Source: Symbiodinium microadriaticum (taxonomy: Eukaryota > Sar > Dinophyceae > Suessiales > Symbiodiniaceae). Taken from it: a stretch of 64,000 nt of DNA. Under the pieces are notes generated by a model, which was not told the origin of the DNA, searched no databases, and saw only the letters and a program-made list of their open reading frames with translations. Shown here piece by piece: positions 11,931-24,089 of this stretch. How positions within the stretch are numbered: the stretch's first letter is position 1; every line of letters begins with the position of its first letter. The stretch lies in the NCBI GenBank assembly GCA_001939145.1, contig LSRX01000369.1:123174-187173 (forward strand), written 5' to 3'. Position numbers and translations under genes: made by a program.

Positions 11931-12179
11931 TTGCTGCGATTCTTGTTTGCCTTCTGTTGCTTTATTCACACTTGTTGTATTCTTGCTATGGCTAGTGTTG
12001 ATCACGTTCTTTCTTTGATTATTTCGTTCTCATGTCAACAGTTTCTTTCAGCTTGTTGGGGGGGCTGCAAGGTGTTGTTAGGATTGTGGGTTCGACTCTT
12101 TGGGTATTTTGTGCTAAGCCCTGAACCTGCCCTTACGTGCAATGTCGGAGCTTATTTGGGAGGAGGGATTTTTGTTTGA
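11931..12179 (+). CDS. Small hydrophobic open frame, doubtful
   Basis: A T-rich frame of 82 codons rich in Phe, Leu and Cys. Pyrimidine-rich DNA like this can also be an intron 3' part. No homolog is recognised. Confidence 0.15.
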   Translation: MLRFLFAFCCFIHTCCILAMASVDHVLSLIISFSCQQFLSACWGGCKVLLGLWVRLFGYFVLSPEPALTCNVGAYLGGGIFV

Positions 12180-12780
12180 ACTGGACTTCAGGCTATAGCT
12201 CGATGGCCGGGTAGACATGGAGGGGTGCATCCACTTTTTCTATGGGGAACCCTAAACCCTAAACCCTGGGTCTAGGGTTTAGGGTTGAGGGGTAGGTTGA
12301 AGGGTTTAGAGCCGCAGGCTCTGAGGGTTTAGAGTTCAGGCTTTTAGCGGCTACGGCTGGCATGCCTTGGCAAAACTCCGAGGAGGCACCTGCCGGTGGG
12401 AGGGTGTTAGGGCGATAGGGCACGGTGCGGCACTTTCCATGTGATTCGCATGAGAATCGCCGTAGAAGTAGTTTTTGCGGGAGTTCAAGGACAGGGAAGT
12501 TCCTCCCCAGTATCTCCTAGCGTCGATTCACCAGTGCGACCACCTCTTCATCGCCCTCGGTAGTGTGGAGCCCTGAAAGATGCGGGAGTTCTTCAACCAC
12601 TTGTAGTCCACACACTTGGCAAACACTGAGTCCGGGACTCATCGGTTTTTGAGGTTAGGGATTGATGAAACCCCCCAAAAAGCCCCAAACCAAGTTCATG
12701 GGTCAGGTTCTGGGATTCAGGGTTCTTTGTTTAGGCTTTTGTTGGTCTGGGCTTCGAATTCAGGATGAAGGGTTTGGGGC
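12180..12780. other. Mixed array and unique DNA
   Basis: Unique GC-rich stretch 12340-12640 has short open frames without recognisable domains. Confidence 0.35.
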
Positions 12781-12788
12781 CCTTGCAT

Positions 12789-12898
12789 ATATGGGTAGTT
12801 CTCTAAATTGGGGTCCCCTTTTAGGGTCCTTTATGTAACGGTGCGGTACTATATTTGGGGACCTAAAGAGGGACCCTAATTTAGAGAACTGCCCATAT
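12789..12898. mobile_element. Palindromic MITE-like element, family C
   Basis: Ends ATATGGGTAGTTCTCTAAAT inverted at the other end; inner AGGGTCCC. Other copies: 14491-14586, 17891-18084 (nested), 19595-19688, 25117-25231, 30937-31022, 47393-47503, 61613-61714. Confidence 0.9.
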
Positions 12899-13020
12899 AC
12901 ACATCCCCCTGCACCAACATGGGATGCCAGACAACGCCGGAACCTAAACCCCCCAAGCCATAAAGCCCGAATACGCTCATCACCTAGCCCGAGACTTCTG
13001 AACCTCTATACAAACCCTAC

Positions 13021-13140
13021 TTAAAGGATCATGGGACTTAGTAACTGAGGTTATACATAAGGCAACTATAGTTATAACTACTTATAACCCCGATTAAGGT
13101 ACTTGTAACCCTACCTACTAAGTCCTAAGATCCTCCAAGT
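13021..13140. mobile_element. Palindromic MITE-like element, family G
   Basis: AAGGATCATGGGACTTAGTA at the left, degenerate inverse at the right, which also resembles the family A end (CCTCCAAGT). Confidence 0.7.
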
Positions 13141-14490
13141 AGACCTGAGGGGAACCTGCACTTCTGCAAGAGATCTGAGGACACGTCGAGGTCGAAGGAC
13201 AGGGAAGCGATTGCCTCTGTGGACAAAGCCGTCTCGAGCCAGGCGAGATGCAGGGGCAAATTGGGAGTCAGCGACCTTCGTAGCTACGATTTTGGGTTTA
13301 GGGTTATAGGGGTTACTCGAAAAAGCCTAAAAGCCACTACACCCCAGTGGTCAGGGTCGTGGGGGGTTTAGGGTTGAGGGTTTGTGTGTGGTTCCGGGTT
13401 TGGGATTGAAGGTTCGATCCATTCACTTCGATGTCCCAACGCTCTGTAAGCCTCCAATGGATACCCTAAACCCTAAACCCCTAAAAGCCCTGAACCCCTA
13501 AACCCTAAAGAGTATAGGCTTCATGTTAAGCTTCACGTCTTTTTGTTTAATGTTTAGGGTTTAGGTCACACTGGTTATGTGAATAGTTTTCTGAATGTTA
13601 CGTGTTTGCTTGGGCGGGTGGGTATTAACCTGGTTCTATGAACACATGCCTCTGGCCTGGTGATTTCTTAACCGACCTAATTGTAAACCCTAAACCCTAC
13701 ACCCTAGTTCCCAAAACCCTAAACCCTAACCCCTAAAGCCAAAAAACCTAGTTTAACCTAGACCCTAATAAGCCTCATAAGCCTCTAAACCAGCTCCAAG
13801 CTGTAATTCGTGTTGAGGCTTGAGAATCTGGAGTTCATGTCCTACAAAACCAACCTTAAAACCTAAACCCTAAACCCTAAGTCCTATATGAAGTTTCAAA
13901 GAAGCGCCAGAGAAACCAAAGCGAGGGCGGTGGTGGGCTGGCCATTAGATGTACGCTGCAGCCACTCCCCAGAGCCTGTACGTGCATGTAACTGACTCTC
14001 AACATCTCTAGCACCTTTTGCCTACAATGCCTTACGTACACTTACAACCATTTAAGCCCATGCAAAAAACTAACCCTCCAACCCCAAAATGCCAAGTTGC
14101 AACAGCAGTGAACTGATTGCCAGACGGCGAAGTCCAAGAAGAGCCACAAGCGCATGCGCACCTCTCGGGAGGTGCAGGCACGTGGAGTTTCCTGAAATTA
14201 GGGTGCCCTGATTAGTCAGGACCCTGCTATTCTGGGTTCTATTTATGACCTGGTTTTCTCAGCAAGGTCAGGTTCCGCAACATAGAACTGAAGTCCTCCG
14301 ATCTGTAGCATAAAGGTCCCGACAGAAAGCCGTCAATGTGAAGAAAACGCCGTTTCACAATGTTTGTTTTTCAAAGCAAATCTACCCAAAACTCATTGCG
14401 AGTTCTTTTGTTGCGGAGATCTTTTACAATTTGTTTCGGGCTCTGTGGGGTTCAGAGTATGGAGGTCTTTGTTAGTTCAGGGGCGAACCC
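13141..14490. other. Array fragments and unique DNA, no gene recognised
   Basis: CCCTAAA fragments at 13465-13510 and 13680-13735; otherwise unique sequence without a convincing exon. Confidence 0.35.
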
Positions 14491-14593
14491 ATATGGGTAG
14501 TTCTCTAAAGTAGGGTCCCCTTTAGGGGTCCTTTTTACAAGGGTGCCGTACTATATTGGGGGACATAAAAGGGGACCTAATTAAAGACCTTGA

Positions 14594-15150
14594 GTGCACG
14601 CGCGCGCGCGCGCACATGCGCCAAGAGGGTCTTTGGGGTTGAGGGTTTAGGGCTTAGGGTTTAGGGTTTAGGACTAGTCTGAGTCTGCAAACTCGTGTAA
14701 AGCAGGGCCTACACTCGGAATTCGTATGGGGGTTCCTCAGGGATATTGGTGAGAGTAGGTTTATAGGTGCTTATCATGGGAAGACTAGGAAATTATGCTA
14801 GTAACACCGCTTCAATGGAGAAATTCCGCCCAAAAGCTTCTTGCCAGTAACACTGGTTGAGACATGGAGTGTATCCTAACCCTGAAACCCTAAACCCTAA
14901 ACCCAAAAACATGAAGCCAGATCCCTAAGGCCTAAACCCTAATCCTTGTTTCGTGAGTCTGAGCCTAGCCAAGAACCTAGGCTTCAGAGTGTAGTTCACA
15001 AGACCTTAAACCCCCGCCCTAAACCCTAAACCCCAAATCTTAGATCCCTAAACCCTAAACCCCAAATCTTAGATCCCTAAACCCTAAACCCCAAACCTTA
15101 GATCCCAAACCCTAAACCGCTTACCTCAATCTTAAGCCCTAAACCCCAAA
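14594..15150. repeat. CG run and telomere-type arrays
   Basis: An alternating CG tract (14598-14613) is followed by TTTAGGG and, from 14880, CCCTAAA units; 15015-15110 repeats a roughly 35-bp unit with CCAAATCTTAGATC. Confidence 0.75.
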
Positions 15151-15245
15151 GGGAGTTTCATTCCAGGCCGCCTACCTCGAGCGTATGAGGCGGGAGATGG
15201 CAAAGACCAGGCGCCCCCCTCGCCCAAAGGTTTCATAAGGGTTTG

Positions 15246-15440
15246 AGGAAGAGGTTGTAAGAACTTTATAGGGGTTTGATGATCAAGTTATAAGAATAGT
15301 AGAAAGGTTTGATAAAGGGTTCATAAGGGCTCTATAAGGGCTTGATAAAGAGGTTATAAGAACTTTATATGGGTTTGAGAAATGGTTCCATGAGGGCTTT
15401 ATAAGTGTTTGGTAAGGGTCTTTATAATGGTGTACAAGAG
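15246..15440. repeat. Degenerate tandem repeat, period about 104 bp
   Basis: AAGAGGTTRTAAGAACTTTA recurs at 15246 and 15350 with shorter TTTGATAAAGGG-like units between. The minus-strand open frame here is a product of the repeat. Confidence 0.6.
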
Positions 15441-15584
15441 ACTTTTTGATCAGAGCATGCGGCATGGCGGCATGTGTACCAGAATAAGCATTAAGGCCTC
15501 AAGCCACAGTGAACTTACATGCTATAGAGTCTAATTAGATAGTAGGAAAAGGTAGATCCCTTTTTTGCACATATTTGTACATGC

Positions 15585-15655
<71 letters not shown>

Positions 15656-15674
15656 CACACACACACACACACAG
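15585..15674. repeat. ACAG/AC microsatellite
   Basis: About 17 ACAG units followed by AC units; the open frames here are artefacts. Confidence 0.95.
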
Positions 15675-16032
15675 GGCATTTGATTCAAAACTTATCCGAC
15701 TTAAGTAAGGCCTCAAACATGTATTCGGCCTTGGGTCATGGGTTGAGGGTTGTTGGACATGCCCAAGCCCTTCTTCAGGGCATGTTACTAAAGGTGAAGG
15801 CTCGCGATGCGGGCAGTTTTAAGTAAGCCGCTCAGAGAAGCCATCGTCATATCTGTTTAGGCACTGACAAACCTGCTTACGACTTCCAATTCCTGCATCG
15901 TCCACAGCAGAGTTGTTACAATTGTTTCTAGAGTTGCGGGCGGTGAAGAGTTCCGCCAGCGGAGGCCTATATAAGCCCAATTACTGACTTATATTCTTCC
16001 TCAGGGATCCTTATCATAATTAATAGTATAAT

Positions 16033-16222
16033 ACACCACAAAACCCTCTTCTAATCATTAAGGCCCATGGTATGATGTACCCCAGAACCCTATTCTAATG
16101 ATTAAGGCCCATAGTTCTTAGCATAATATACACCAAAACCCTATTCTAATTGTTAAGGCCCATAGTTTCACATACCGTATAACATACCCCCCGAAACGCT
16201 ATTCTAATTATTCAGGCCCATA
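16033..16222. repeat. Four tandem family H units
   Basis: About 50 bp each: AAACCCTATTCTAATTNTTAAG-type core followed by GCCCATAGT, variants at 16033, 16080, 16131 and 16187. Possibly a tandemly amplified short element. Confidence 0.75.
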
Positions 16223-16448
16223 GTAGAATAAACCCCCCCAAAGAAAACCCTAAACCCAAAACCCTAAACCCGAAGCCCTAAACCCTAAACCTTAAACCCC
16301 CAGAGCTCTACTCTAACTCCTCCGGCCCCTGCATGATGTGTGGTACCTCCAGCTTCAGGCAGGTCCCAAACTGAGCCGTAAGCCCAAGCAGGAAGCCCCG
16401 GCGCCCCTTTTAATAAACCAACCGAAACCTACATTTTTTGGGGGCAGG

Positions 16449-16640
16449 CTTTAGGGTTTAGGGTTTAGGGTCATATCATATTCGGGTTTAGGGTATAGTG
16501 TTTAGGGTCATATTAGGGTTTAGGGTTTAGGGTCATATCATATTCGGGTTTAGGGTATAGTGTTTAGGGTCATATTAGGGTTTAGGGTTTAGGGTCATAT
16601 TGGAGTTTAGGGTTCAGGGTTTAGGGTCATATTAGGTCAT
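16449..16640 (+). repeat. Higher-order TTTAGGG array, period 62 bp
   Basis: Telomere-type units are separated by TCATATCATATTCGGG and TATAGTG spacers, repeating with a 62-bp period. Confidence 0.8.
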
Positions 16641-16719
16641 TAGGGTTTATTATTTATGATAAGAACCTACAAAGACGTCGGGTATGGTAGCTGAAGGTAA
16701 AGCTCTAAACCCACACGCC

Positions 16720-17320
16720 CCAAACCCTAAGCCCTAAACCGTGCAGAAGAAGCCCTCATTCCTGAGCCCCTGACCTTAAACCCCAAACCCTAAGCCCTAA
16801 ACCCTAAACCCAAAACCCCAAGCCCTAAGCCCTAAACCCTAAACCCTAGGCCCTAGACACTAAACCCTAAACCCTCAATCCTAAGCCCCTAACCCTAAAC
16901 CCTCAATCCTAAGCCGTGGGCCCTAAACACTAAACCCCAAACCCCAAGCCCTAAGCCCTAAACCCTAAACCCTAAACCCTAGGCCCTAGACACTAAACCC
17001 TAAACCCTCAATCCTAAGCCCCTAACCCTAAACCCTCAATCCTAAGCCTTGGGCCCTAAACACTAAACCCCAAACCCTCAATCCTAAGCCCCTAACCCTG
17101 AGACTCGAGACTTCGACTCCAAGGCGGCGCGGCTCGAAGTTTGACGATAGCTGGAAGGCACCTTTTGGGCGAAGGGTGTAGGGTTTAGAGATTTATGGTT
17201 CGGGCTTAGGGTTTAGGGCTTAGGGTTTAGGGTTTAGGGTTTGGGGCTTAGGGTTTAGGGTTTAGCGCTTTGGGTTTAGGGTTTAGGGCTTAGGGTTGAG
17301 GGTTTAGGGTTTGGGTTTAG
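16720..17320. repeat. CCCTAAA block followed by TTTAGGG block
   Basis: 16720-17100 holds C-strand units with a higher-order pattern (CTAGACACTAAACCC recurs); 17170-17325 holds G-strand units. Converging orientation across about 70 bp of unique DNA. Confidence 0.85.
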
Positions 17321-17890
17321 GGTGGGGAGGACGGTCTAGTGACACTGGAAGGTTTGTGGGTAGCAATCCGCAGGGTCTAAACCCAGAGCGGCAGAACGCT
17401 GTCGGGTTCAGGATTTTGGGTTTAGGCTTTAGACTTTAGTCCTGAACCTTAACACCGCTACGGTTGATGATATAAGTCTTGCATTACCCATAAGAAGGAA
17501 TATACCACAGTTCCCCATAGAGTTTAGGGTCCTTAAGGTAATGCAGGATTTCTATCATCAGCAGTAGTAAACCACCACAAAAGCTCCAACAACCCTTTCG
17601 GAACCCCTCGAGAAGCCCTCGTAGATCCCTGTAGCCCCGAACTCTACGACTCTATCTGGAATCACATCTACTTGATGATTCTACTTGGAGGGTCGGGGGC
17701 AAAACAAAGTAGATCGGGTTGTGATACTTATACGTCGGTAAAGTGACTACTTACTTAGTCCCCCGACCCTAAAACCCTAAACCCTAAACCCTCGCTTTTT
17801 TGGTGCTTATGAACTCAGCAACTAAGAGAATCCCCGCAGTATTCACGGAAGGGGGGACATGGGAGAAGGCGATTGACCCCATCATTTCTG

Positions 17891-18084
17891 GGGAGTTCTC
17901 CAAACTTAGGGTCCCTTGTTACACTCCTTTTTTTTATATGGGTAGTTCTCTAAACTAGGGTCCCATTTTCTGTCTCGAATACCAGAAAAAAGGACCCCCA
18001 AAGGGAACCCCAATTTAGACAACGACCCATATGGTTGCCATTCTATGTTTGGGGACCTAGGAAGGGTATTTAGAGAACTACCCG
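17891..18084. mobile_element. Family C element with a second family C element inside
   Basis: Outer left arm GGGAGTTCTCCAAACTTAGG at 17891 and outer right arm TTTAGAGAACTACCC to 18084; an inner complete copy with ATATGGG/CCCATAT ends lies at 17936-18032. Confidence 0.75.
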
Positions 18085-18479
18085 GTTTAAGGCACTAATC
18101 ATCAGTAATCCCCAAGCGCTAAACCCAAATCCAGGGTTTAGGCTTTAAGGTTTAGGGTGTTAGGTTTTAGGGTTTAGGGTTTAGGGAGGAAAAACCTTCG
18201 AAACCTGGGATCTGGATGCTTCTGGGTTCTTTCGATGTATACATTTGATGATAGAAGTCCTGCATTACCTTAAGGACCCTAAACTATGGGGAGTATGGTA
18301 TATGCCTTCTTATGGGTAATGCAGGGTTTACATCACCTATCGTACTAAGCCCCCCAAAAGTTGGAAACCGGATTAAGGACTATTAGTGCCGGTATTCCCT
18401 ATGCATTACTCTGAACTGAGGGATTTGGGGCTAGTTGGGTTTTCTAACTCTTGGGCTTCTACTGCCGAGGTTGGTATTC

Positions 18480-18670
18480 AAAAGTTTAGGGTTGAAGGGT
18501 CAGAGTTTGGAGCATGGAGTTTAGGGTTTAAGGGTTTAGGCTTTAGGGCTTTAGAGTTTAGGGTTTAGGGTTTTAGGCTTTAGGCTTTTACGGTTTAGGG
18601 TCTAGGGTGTTAGGGTGTTACGGTGTTAGGGCTCAGGGTTTAGGGTTTAGGCTTTAGGGTTTAGCGCAAG
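18480..18670 (+). repeat. TTTAGGG-variant array
   Basis: Mixed TTTAGGG, TTTAGGC and GTTAGGG units; a C run and A/C-rich spacer follow to 18740. Confidence 0.8.
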
Positions 18671-18822
18671 CTGGGGTGTCACGCAACGGAAGCACGAACC
18701 CTAAACACCACATGAACGCCCCCCCCCCCCACCCCCCTCACCCGGAACTCTTGACCCTTTAAGCCCTTACCCTGTAACCCTAAACCCTAAGCCTCTGAAC
18801 TAGAATCAACGCTTCCATCTAG

Positions 18823-18925
18823 GACACTTTCAGGTGGGTAGTTACCGCTTTTGGGAGCCTTATAGAAGGTCTATATGCCTTATAGAAGCCTTATGGAAGC
18901 GCTATATACCCTAAACTCCCCACCT
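18823..18925. mobile_element. Short palindromic element, family I
   Basis: GGTGGGTAGTTACCG and AGCCTTATAGAAGGTCTATA with inverse parts; related to 54735-54840, where it lies inside a larger inverted repeat. Confidence 0.5.
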
Positions 18926-19590
18926 GTAGATTCCTTTAGTACAAGCTTCCATCCTCCTGGGTCTGGGCTGGAACCCCCGCGCCTTCACAATCCGCCTTCC
19001 TGTTTGGCCAGACCTCGATCCTTGTGACGCCCAGTGTACTTTTTTGGAAAGGGCTTTAGAACCCTAATCCCTAAACCCTAAGCCCTTCTATAAAAGGTGT
19101 ATGGGAGTCATGATGGTTTGATCGGGTTTCAAACGGGTTCTAGAGGAGTTCTGTAGGGGCCCTATACGGGCTTTATTAGAGTCTTTTTACAGGGCCTTCT
19201 GCCCTAATCCTTTATACGCCCTAAACCCTAAACTTTAGACCCTAAGCCCTGAACCTGAAACCCTAAACCCCGAGCCAGGGCAAGATTGAGTATTTCCTGC
19301 AGACCCCCTATTTCGAGATCATCATGATGATCTTGAGCAGCTCGGCGACATATGAGTTTTCAAGGGATCCTTTCATGGGTGGGTTTAGGGTTTACGGACG
19401 TAGGGATGAAGGAGCACGTGCTCCTGTCCAGGGTTCGTTGGAAGGGTTTAGGGTTCAGGGTTCAAGTTTTAGTTCGTTGAAAGGGTTTTAGGGCTTTGGG
19501 TTTAGGTTTTTGGGGGGTTCTCTGACGCATTGTAGGGTCTTTGTGATGTAAGGTTTCTTTCTAGAGTCTTGAACGGTGCCTGAACTGACG
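18926..19590. other. Unique DNA with array fragments
   Basis: No convincing exon; short CCCTAAA and TTTAGGG fragments at 19065, 19220-19270 and 19380-19510. Confidence 0.35.
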
Positions 19591-19989
19591 GAGGATCCTG
19601 AACTAAATTGGGGCCCCTTTAAGGGTTTTAGGGTCCCGCACCTATATTGGGGACCTGAAACGGGACCCTAATTTAGAGAACTACCCATACCCTAAGGCTC
19701 CAAATGGCCCAAAGTAGCTACCAGAAAAAGACTTTGGACCCCAAAGTTTGTACTATTTGCATACTTGGAGTCTTGGGGATATGATTTAAGGTTCAACCCT
19801 AAACCCTAAACCCCAAACCCTAAACCCCAAACCCTAAACCCTAAACCCTTAAGTTCTATTCCGCAGCTTTCGAGTCGGTTGCTTGGGGTTTGAGGTTAAG
19901 GGTTGAGAGTTTAGAGTTCAGGGTTTTCAGGTTTAGGGTTCAGGGTTTAGGGTTTAGAGTTTAGAGTTCAGGGTTTAGGGATACCTGAA

Positions 19990-21085
19990 ACATACAGGGT
20001 CGTAGAGGTTATACACGGTTCGTGTGGGGTTGTATAACGTCTCGAGTTACGGCATATGCTTTAACCTGACTATCTCGTCTCGTTAGCATAGGTTTTGGGT
20101 TTGCTGTTATGTTTTGCTTTCTGCATTCCTTTCGTTCGAAGAGGTCTCCAAACATGCTTGTCTGGTGTACCTTTTCCTGAACCCTGAACCCTGCGGACTG
20201 CAGACTGCAGCCATGGTGATTCGAGGATTTTGGGTGCATCGTAAGCGCTAAGGGCCGAAATCCTAGTCCCAGACTCCGAAACCTCGAAGCCCAGATTCCT
20301 AAACCCTAAACCCTACACCCCTAACCCTAAACCCCTAAACCCCTTCACCCTAGACCTTAAACCCTAAACCCTGGAGCCCAGGCTTACAACCGCTTTATAC
20401 CTTGATTCGGTGTTGCTTGCTGGGTTTGGGCTTTAACAGTGTTTAATGGGGGCTTGTAGTGCTGCCTCACCGGAGTTGTGGTAACCGTTTGTTTTGTCAG
20501 TTTTGCCTTTCCTTGTTTGTGCCATTTATGCATCTTGCCCGGGAACTCGCTCTTGTGTCTTGTGAGTTTGTTCACGTCAACATTTCGCACACTTGGCAAA
20601 CATTGTTCATCACATGAGTGCCTGTGGTTTGCTGTTCGAAAGGGAATTAGCAACTATTTTCAGCCTTGGGCCCCTTCTGCTGCGGTGCCGTGCACAGGCC
20701 ACCTGGCAGACGCGTCCTAAAGGTGTAAAGCCACCGCTCTTCCGAGAGTGAATGATCTGAGCAATCTGTGCCGCTCGCTCCTTTGGTGGACGCCGTTGGC
20801 TATCCCTTAAACCTGGAGGCCTCAAAAGGTGGGATGAAGGTAGGTAGGGTTAATGATCCCTTATATAAGGACTCTTATTTGGGGATTACCCCACCTACCT
20901 TCACCCCACCCTTGGAGCCCTTTGATAAACTGCATCGCCGTGGCATCCTTTCTCAGGTGCGGAACTTCACCAGCTGGATCCCTGGAGCTTAGGTGGAATC
21001 TTCTTGGCGAGCCTCCAGTCGACAGTGCTCCGGCGACCCCTCGTCCAGCTGGGTAATCATGGACGTCCTTTCAAGGTCAACAAAA
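19990..21085. other. Unique DNA, no gene recognised
   Basis: Overlapping open frames of 60-89 codons on both strands (20009-20239, 20384-20720, 20768-21056); none has a recognisable domain or clear splice sites. A CCCTAAA array is at 20298-20372. Confidence 0.35.
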
Positions 21086-21290
21086 GGGTAAGTACTTAAT
21101 GTCTGTCCAGGTGCCTAGTAGACTTATAAGTACCGCAATTGGGGTCATGATACTTCCAAGTCTAAATAAATAGAATAGGTTTTGGGGCCCATTATACTAT
21201 AAATTATAGTAAGGAACCCCCAAAATAGTGTTGGTAATTATTTAGGCCCCTACATTATATAGAATCACCAGTTACTAAGCCCTCGACCCC
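21086..21290. mobile_element. Degenerate family A element split by a family H insertion
   Basis: Arms GTAAGTACTTA... and TTACTAAGCCCTCGACCC surround a family H-like core (21175-21268) with GGTTTTGGGGCCCATTATA and its partial inverse. Confidence 0.5.
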
Positions 21291-21992
21291 TGCAAAGTCG
21301 GGACGGGGGGGGCCTTCGATCTAAGGCGTGACCTGTGCGGTGGTCGTCGGCGTAGAGGCGGAGACAAAAGTTGTTCCACCATGGCTATGGCTCGGGTTAG
21401 GGCTTACGGGTTAGGGTTTAGGGTTAGGGTTTAGGGTTTAGGGTTTAGGGTTTTGGATCTTAGGATCGGATGGGGATCTAATCTAGCGATTTGAATGATT
21501 GGTGTGCAATGGTGTTCCCTCACCGTTCCCCTATACTCTATAAGCTTTTATATATATATATATATATCCCAAGAGAAGCTTGGTGAGGATGACAAAAGCT
21601 CCATATTACAGGGTTTTTGGATCGGTTTCTGATCGGATGGCTTAGGGCTATCTCTCGGGTTTGGGGTGTGCGGGTGAGGGTTCACGGTCTCCTAAGCCCT
21701 CAACCATAAGCCCTAAGCCCTAAACCCTAACCCCTAAACCCTAAACCCAAGAACCCTGCACTTGAAATCACAAATCCTAAGCCCTAAATCCTTGTACCCG
21801 AACTCAACAATCCTTCCCTTAAGCCCTTTTCCCATATCCCTTGGCTTTCCAGATGTACCTTCTTTGTCCAAGTGTAGCCCCTAAGCCCTAAGCCCTAAAC
21901 CCAATTGGTGTTCTCCTGATCTTAATCTAACTTAACAGCTGCTGACCTGGGCCCTAGTCCCTCAACCCTGAACCCCGAACGCATACATTCCT

Positions 21993-22598
21993 ACGGTTGA
22001 TGGTATAAATCCTGCGGTACCCATAATAAGGAAGATCAACCATAATTTTAAACGCTGCGCGTCGTCCGCCTCGGCCCGGCCGTATGTTGGGAGGAAGACA
22101 TGATGCCAGGTCTTGGGCTTTTGCTTTCGCAGGATATCGGGGTGCAGCGTCTGCGGGGTGAAGAGTGATAGGGTTTGTGCATAGACAATTTTCTTTTGTA
22201 ACTATCTATATATATATATATGTATATATATGTATATATATATATAGATAGATAGATAGATAGATAGATAGACAGATAGATAGATAGATAGATAGACAGG
22301 TAGCAAGATAGATAGAATAGATAGGATAGTTAGGATATATAGATAGATAGATACATACATACATACCTGTGTGTGTTTGTGTATGTATACACCGCTGTAT
22401 GTCTGTATGTACGTATGTATGTATGTNCCCCCCCCACGATGGCCTTTTTGCGGGGTGGGGGTCAGTGGGGAGGGGATTAAGAGGTGGGGAATAGAGGGAA
22501 TCCGAATAGGAACCTCTGACCGCTTCGGCCGGGGCCGAGGCGAATTTCCCATAGTGTCGGGTCCTTAAGGTAATGCAGGATTTTCTATCATCAACAGT
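21993..22598. mobile_element. Family B element split by an inserted TIR element
   Basis: Left half 21993-22047 and right half 22543-22598 make one family B element. The insert (about 22048-22542) has inverted ends CGCCTCGGCCCGGCCG (22067-22082) and CGGCCGGGGCCGAGGCG (22526-22542), with AATTT at both junctions. It contains GATA/GTAT microsatellites and one N (22427). Confidence 0.75.
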
Positions 22599-22933
22599 GC
22601 CTTAAACCCTAAACCCCAAACCCCAAAACCCTAAACGCTAAACCCCCAGTTATCTTTGGTCCCTACACTCCGCTGCGCTTGCCCCCGGGCTGTGATCAGT
22701 TCTTTGCCTTTTGAGACGGGAGGCCTCCCCAAAGAATGGGGTTTAGGGTTTTAGGGTTTTAAGTTTTAGGGTTTAGGGTTTAGTGTTTTGGGGTTTTAGG
22801 GTTTTAGGGTGTGAGGGTTTAGAGACACTGGGACGGTTGAAACCGATCCCTCCTGGTACCTGCAGGTGAACTGGTTCTCCGAGAATATCGGTGCAACGAG
22901 CGCTCCCACGGCAACTCGGTCTCGGTTTTCTGT

Positions 22934-23090
22934 ATATGTACCTATGTACCTATGTACCTATGTACCTATGTACGTGTGTAGGTATGTATGTATGTATGTA
23001 TGTATGTATGTATGTATGTATGTATGTATTAATGTAATGTAATGTATGTATGTATGTATGTATGTATGTATGTATGTATTTGTGCACTCT
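22934..23090. repeat. GTACCTAT then GTAT microsatellite
   Basis: Five GTACCTAT-like units grade into about 25 GTAT units with one AATGTAATGT interruption. Confidence 0.9.
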
Positions 23091-23765
23091 TCAGTTCTTG
23101 AGCCCCCAGAGGCAGAGCAGAGCCCCCAAAAATTAGGCGGGGAGGATCTCAGTAGTTTACAACCCCTACTTGGAGGGTCGGGGGACTTAGTAGGTAGGTA
23201 GCAAGTAGACTTATAAGCAACCTAAAAGGGATCCTAATTGGGGTTATCATACTTCTATATCTATAAAGTAGCTATTTACCAGATCCCCCGACCCTCCAAG
23301 TAAGCCCCTCGTCCAACTGTGAAGGCTTCTACAGCACCCGTTTAGCCAAGAAATACACCTTATACGACAGAGGGCTTCTTACTATGATGTAAGGACTTGC
23401 CGTTTTAAATAACCCTTGTGTGAATTTATACAATCCTTTATGACGCCCTTTAAAAGCCAGAAGGTTTTGGGAGCCCCGGGAAGGCTGAAGGCATTCAACA
23501 ACGACATGCAGAAGTCGTAGAGCTTGAACATTCAGATAGCCCAATACCGTTTGATTAGGGAGTATCCCTTGAATCACATCGAAGGTATAGTCCTTAACCA
23601 GAGGGTGCCACTGGGTGCATGGACCGTTTCTTGGTTTACCATCAGAGCAGCGTTTGTCGGAAAAGGTTCCCAGTCTGGCCGTTGACTTGACTGTATTTCG
23701 GTCACTTTTCAGATGCCTCGGTCTTTTGGAGTCTTTTGCATTTTGTTTCCTTCTTTAAAAAACAG

Positions 23766-24059
23766 TGGGAAATTTGCACGTGCGCTTACCTCAAAGAGGA
23801 AGAACTCACATCACGACTCGTGTTGAATGCCCCACGAGCGTGGAGGTCTCCCGCGGAGACCTGCCAAGGAATGGTCCTGAGGGCACGGACCATAGAGGAG
23901 ATCAGCCGTCTTCTTTGGGTTTAGAATTTTTGGGTTTAGGGTTTAGGGTTTTAGGGTTTTTGGGTTTTAGGGTTTTAGGGTTTTAGGGTTTTAGGGTTTA
24001 GCCGTCTTCAGGTTTCTCTTGCCAAGCGAAAGACAGCCGAGAGCGAGTTCAAGGAGCAG
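23766..24059 (+). CDS. Two coding-like exons, Lys/Glu-rich; possible channel N-terminus
   Basis: A first exon (23766-23904) follows TTAAAAAACAG; a second (24002-24059) reads RLQVSLAKRKTAESEFKEQ. A 97-nt intron made of TTTAGGG variants separates them; with a GC donor and AG acceptor the frame is continuous. AGCCGTCTTC occurs at both ends (23904-23913, 24000-24009). Position just before S2 suggests the cytosolic N-terminus of the channel, but this is not proven. Two frames of the first exon are open, so its peptide is uncertain. Confidence 0.5.
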
Positions 24060-24089
24060 GCGATCTTTTTTTGGAGTAGACGTGCGTTC

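Noticed and set aside
15575-15716. Gln/Thr/Asp-rich or Cys/Val/Leu-rich open frames.
   Set aside because: Products of the ACAG microsatellite.
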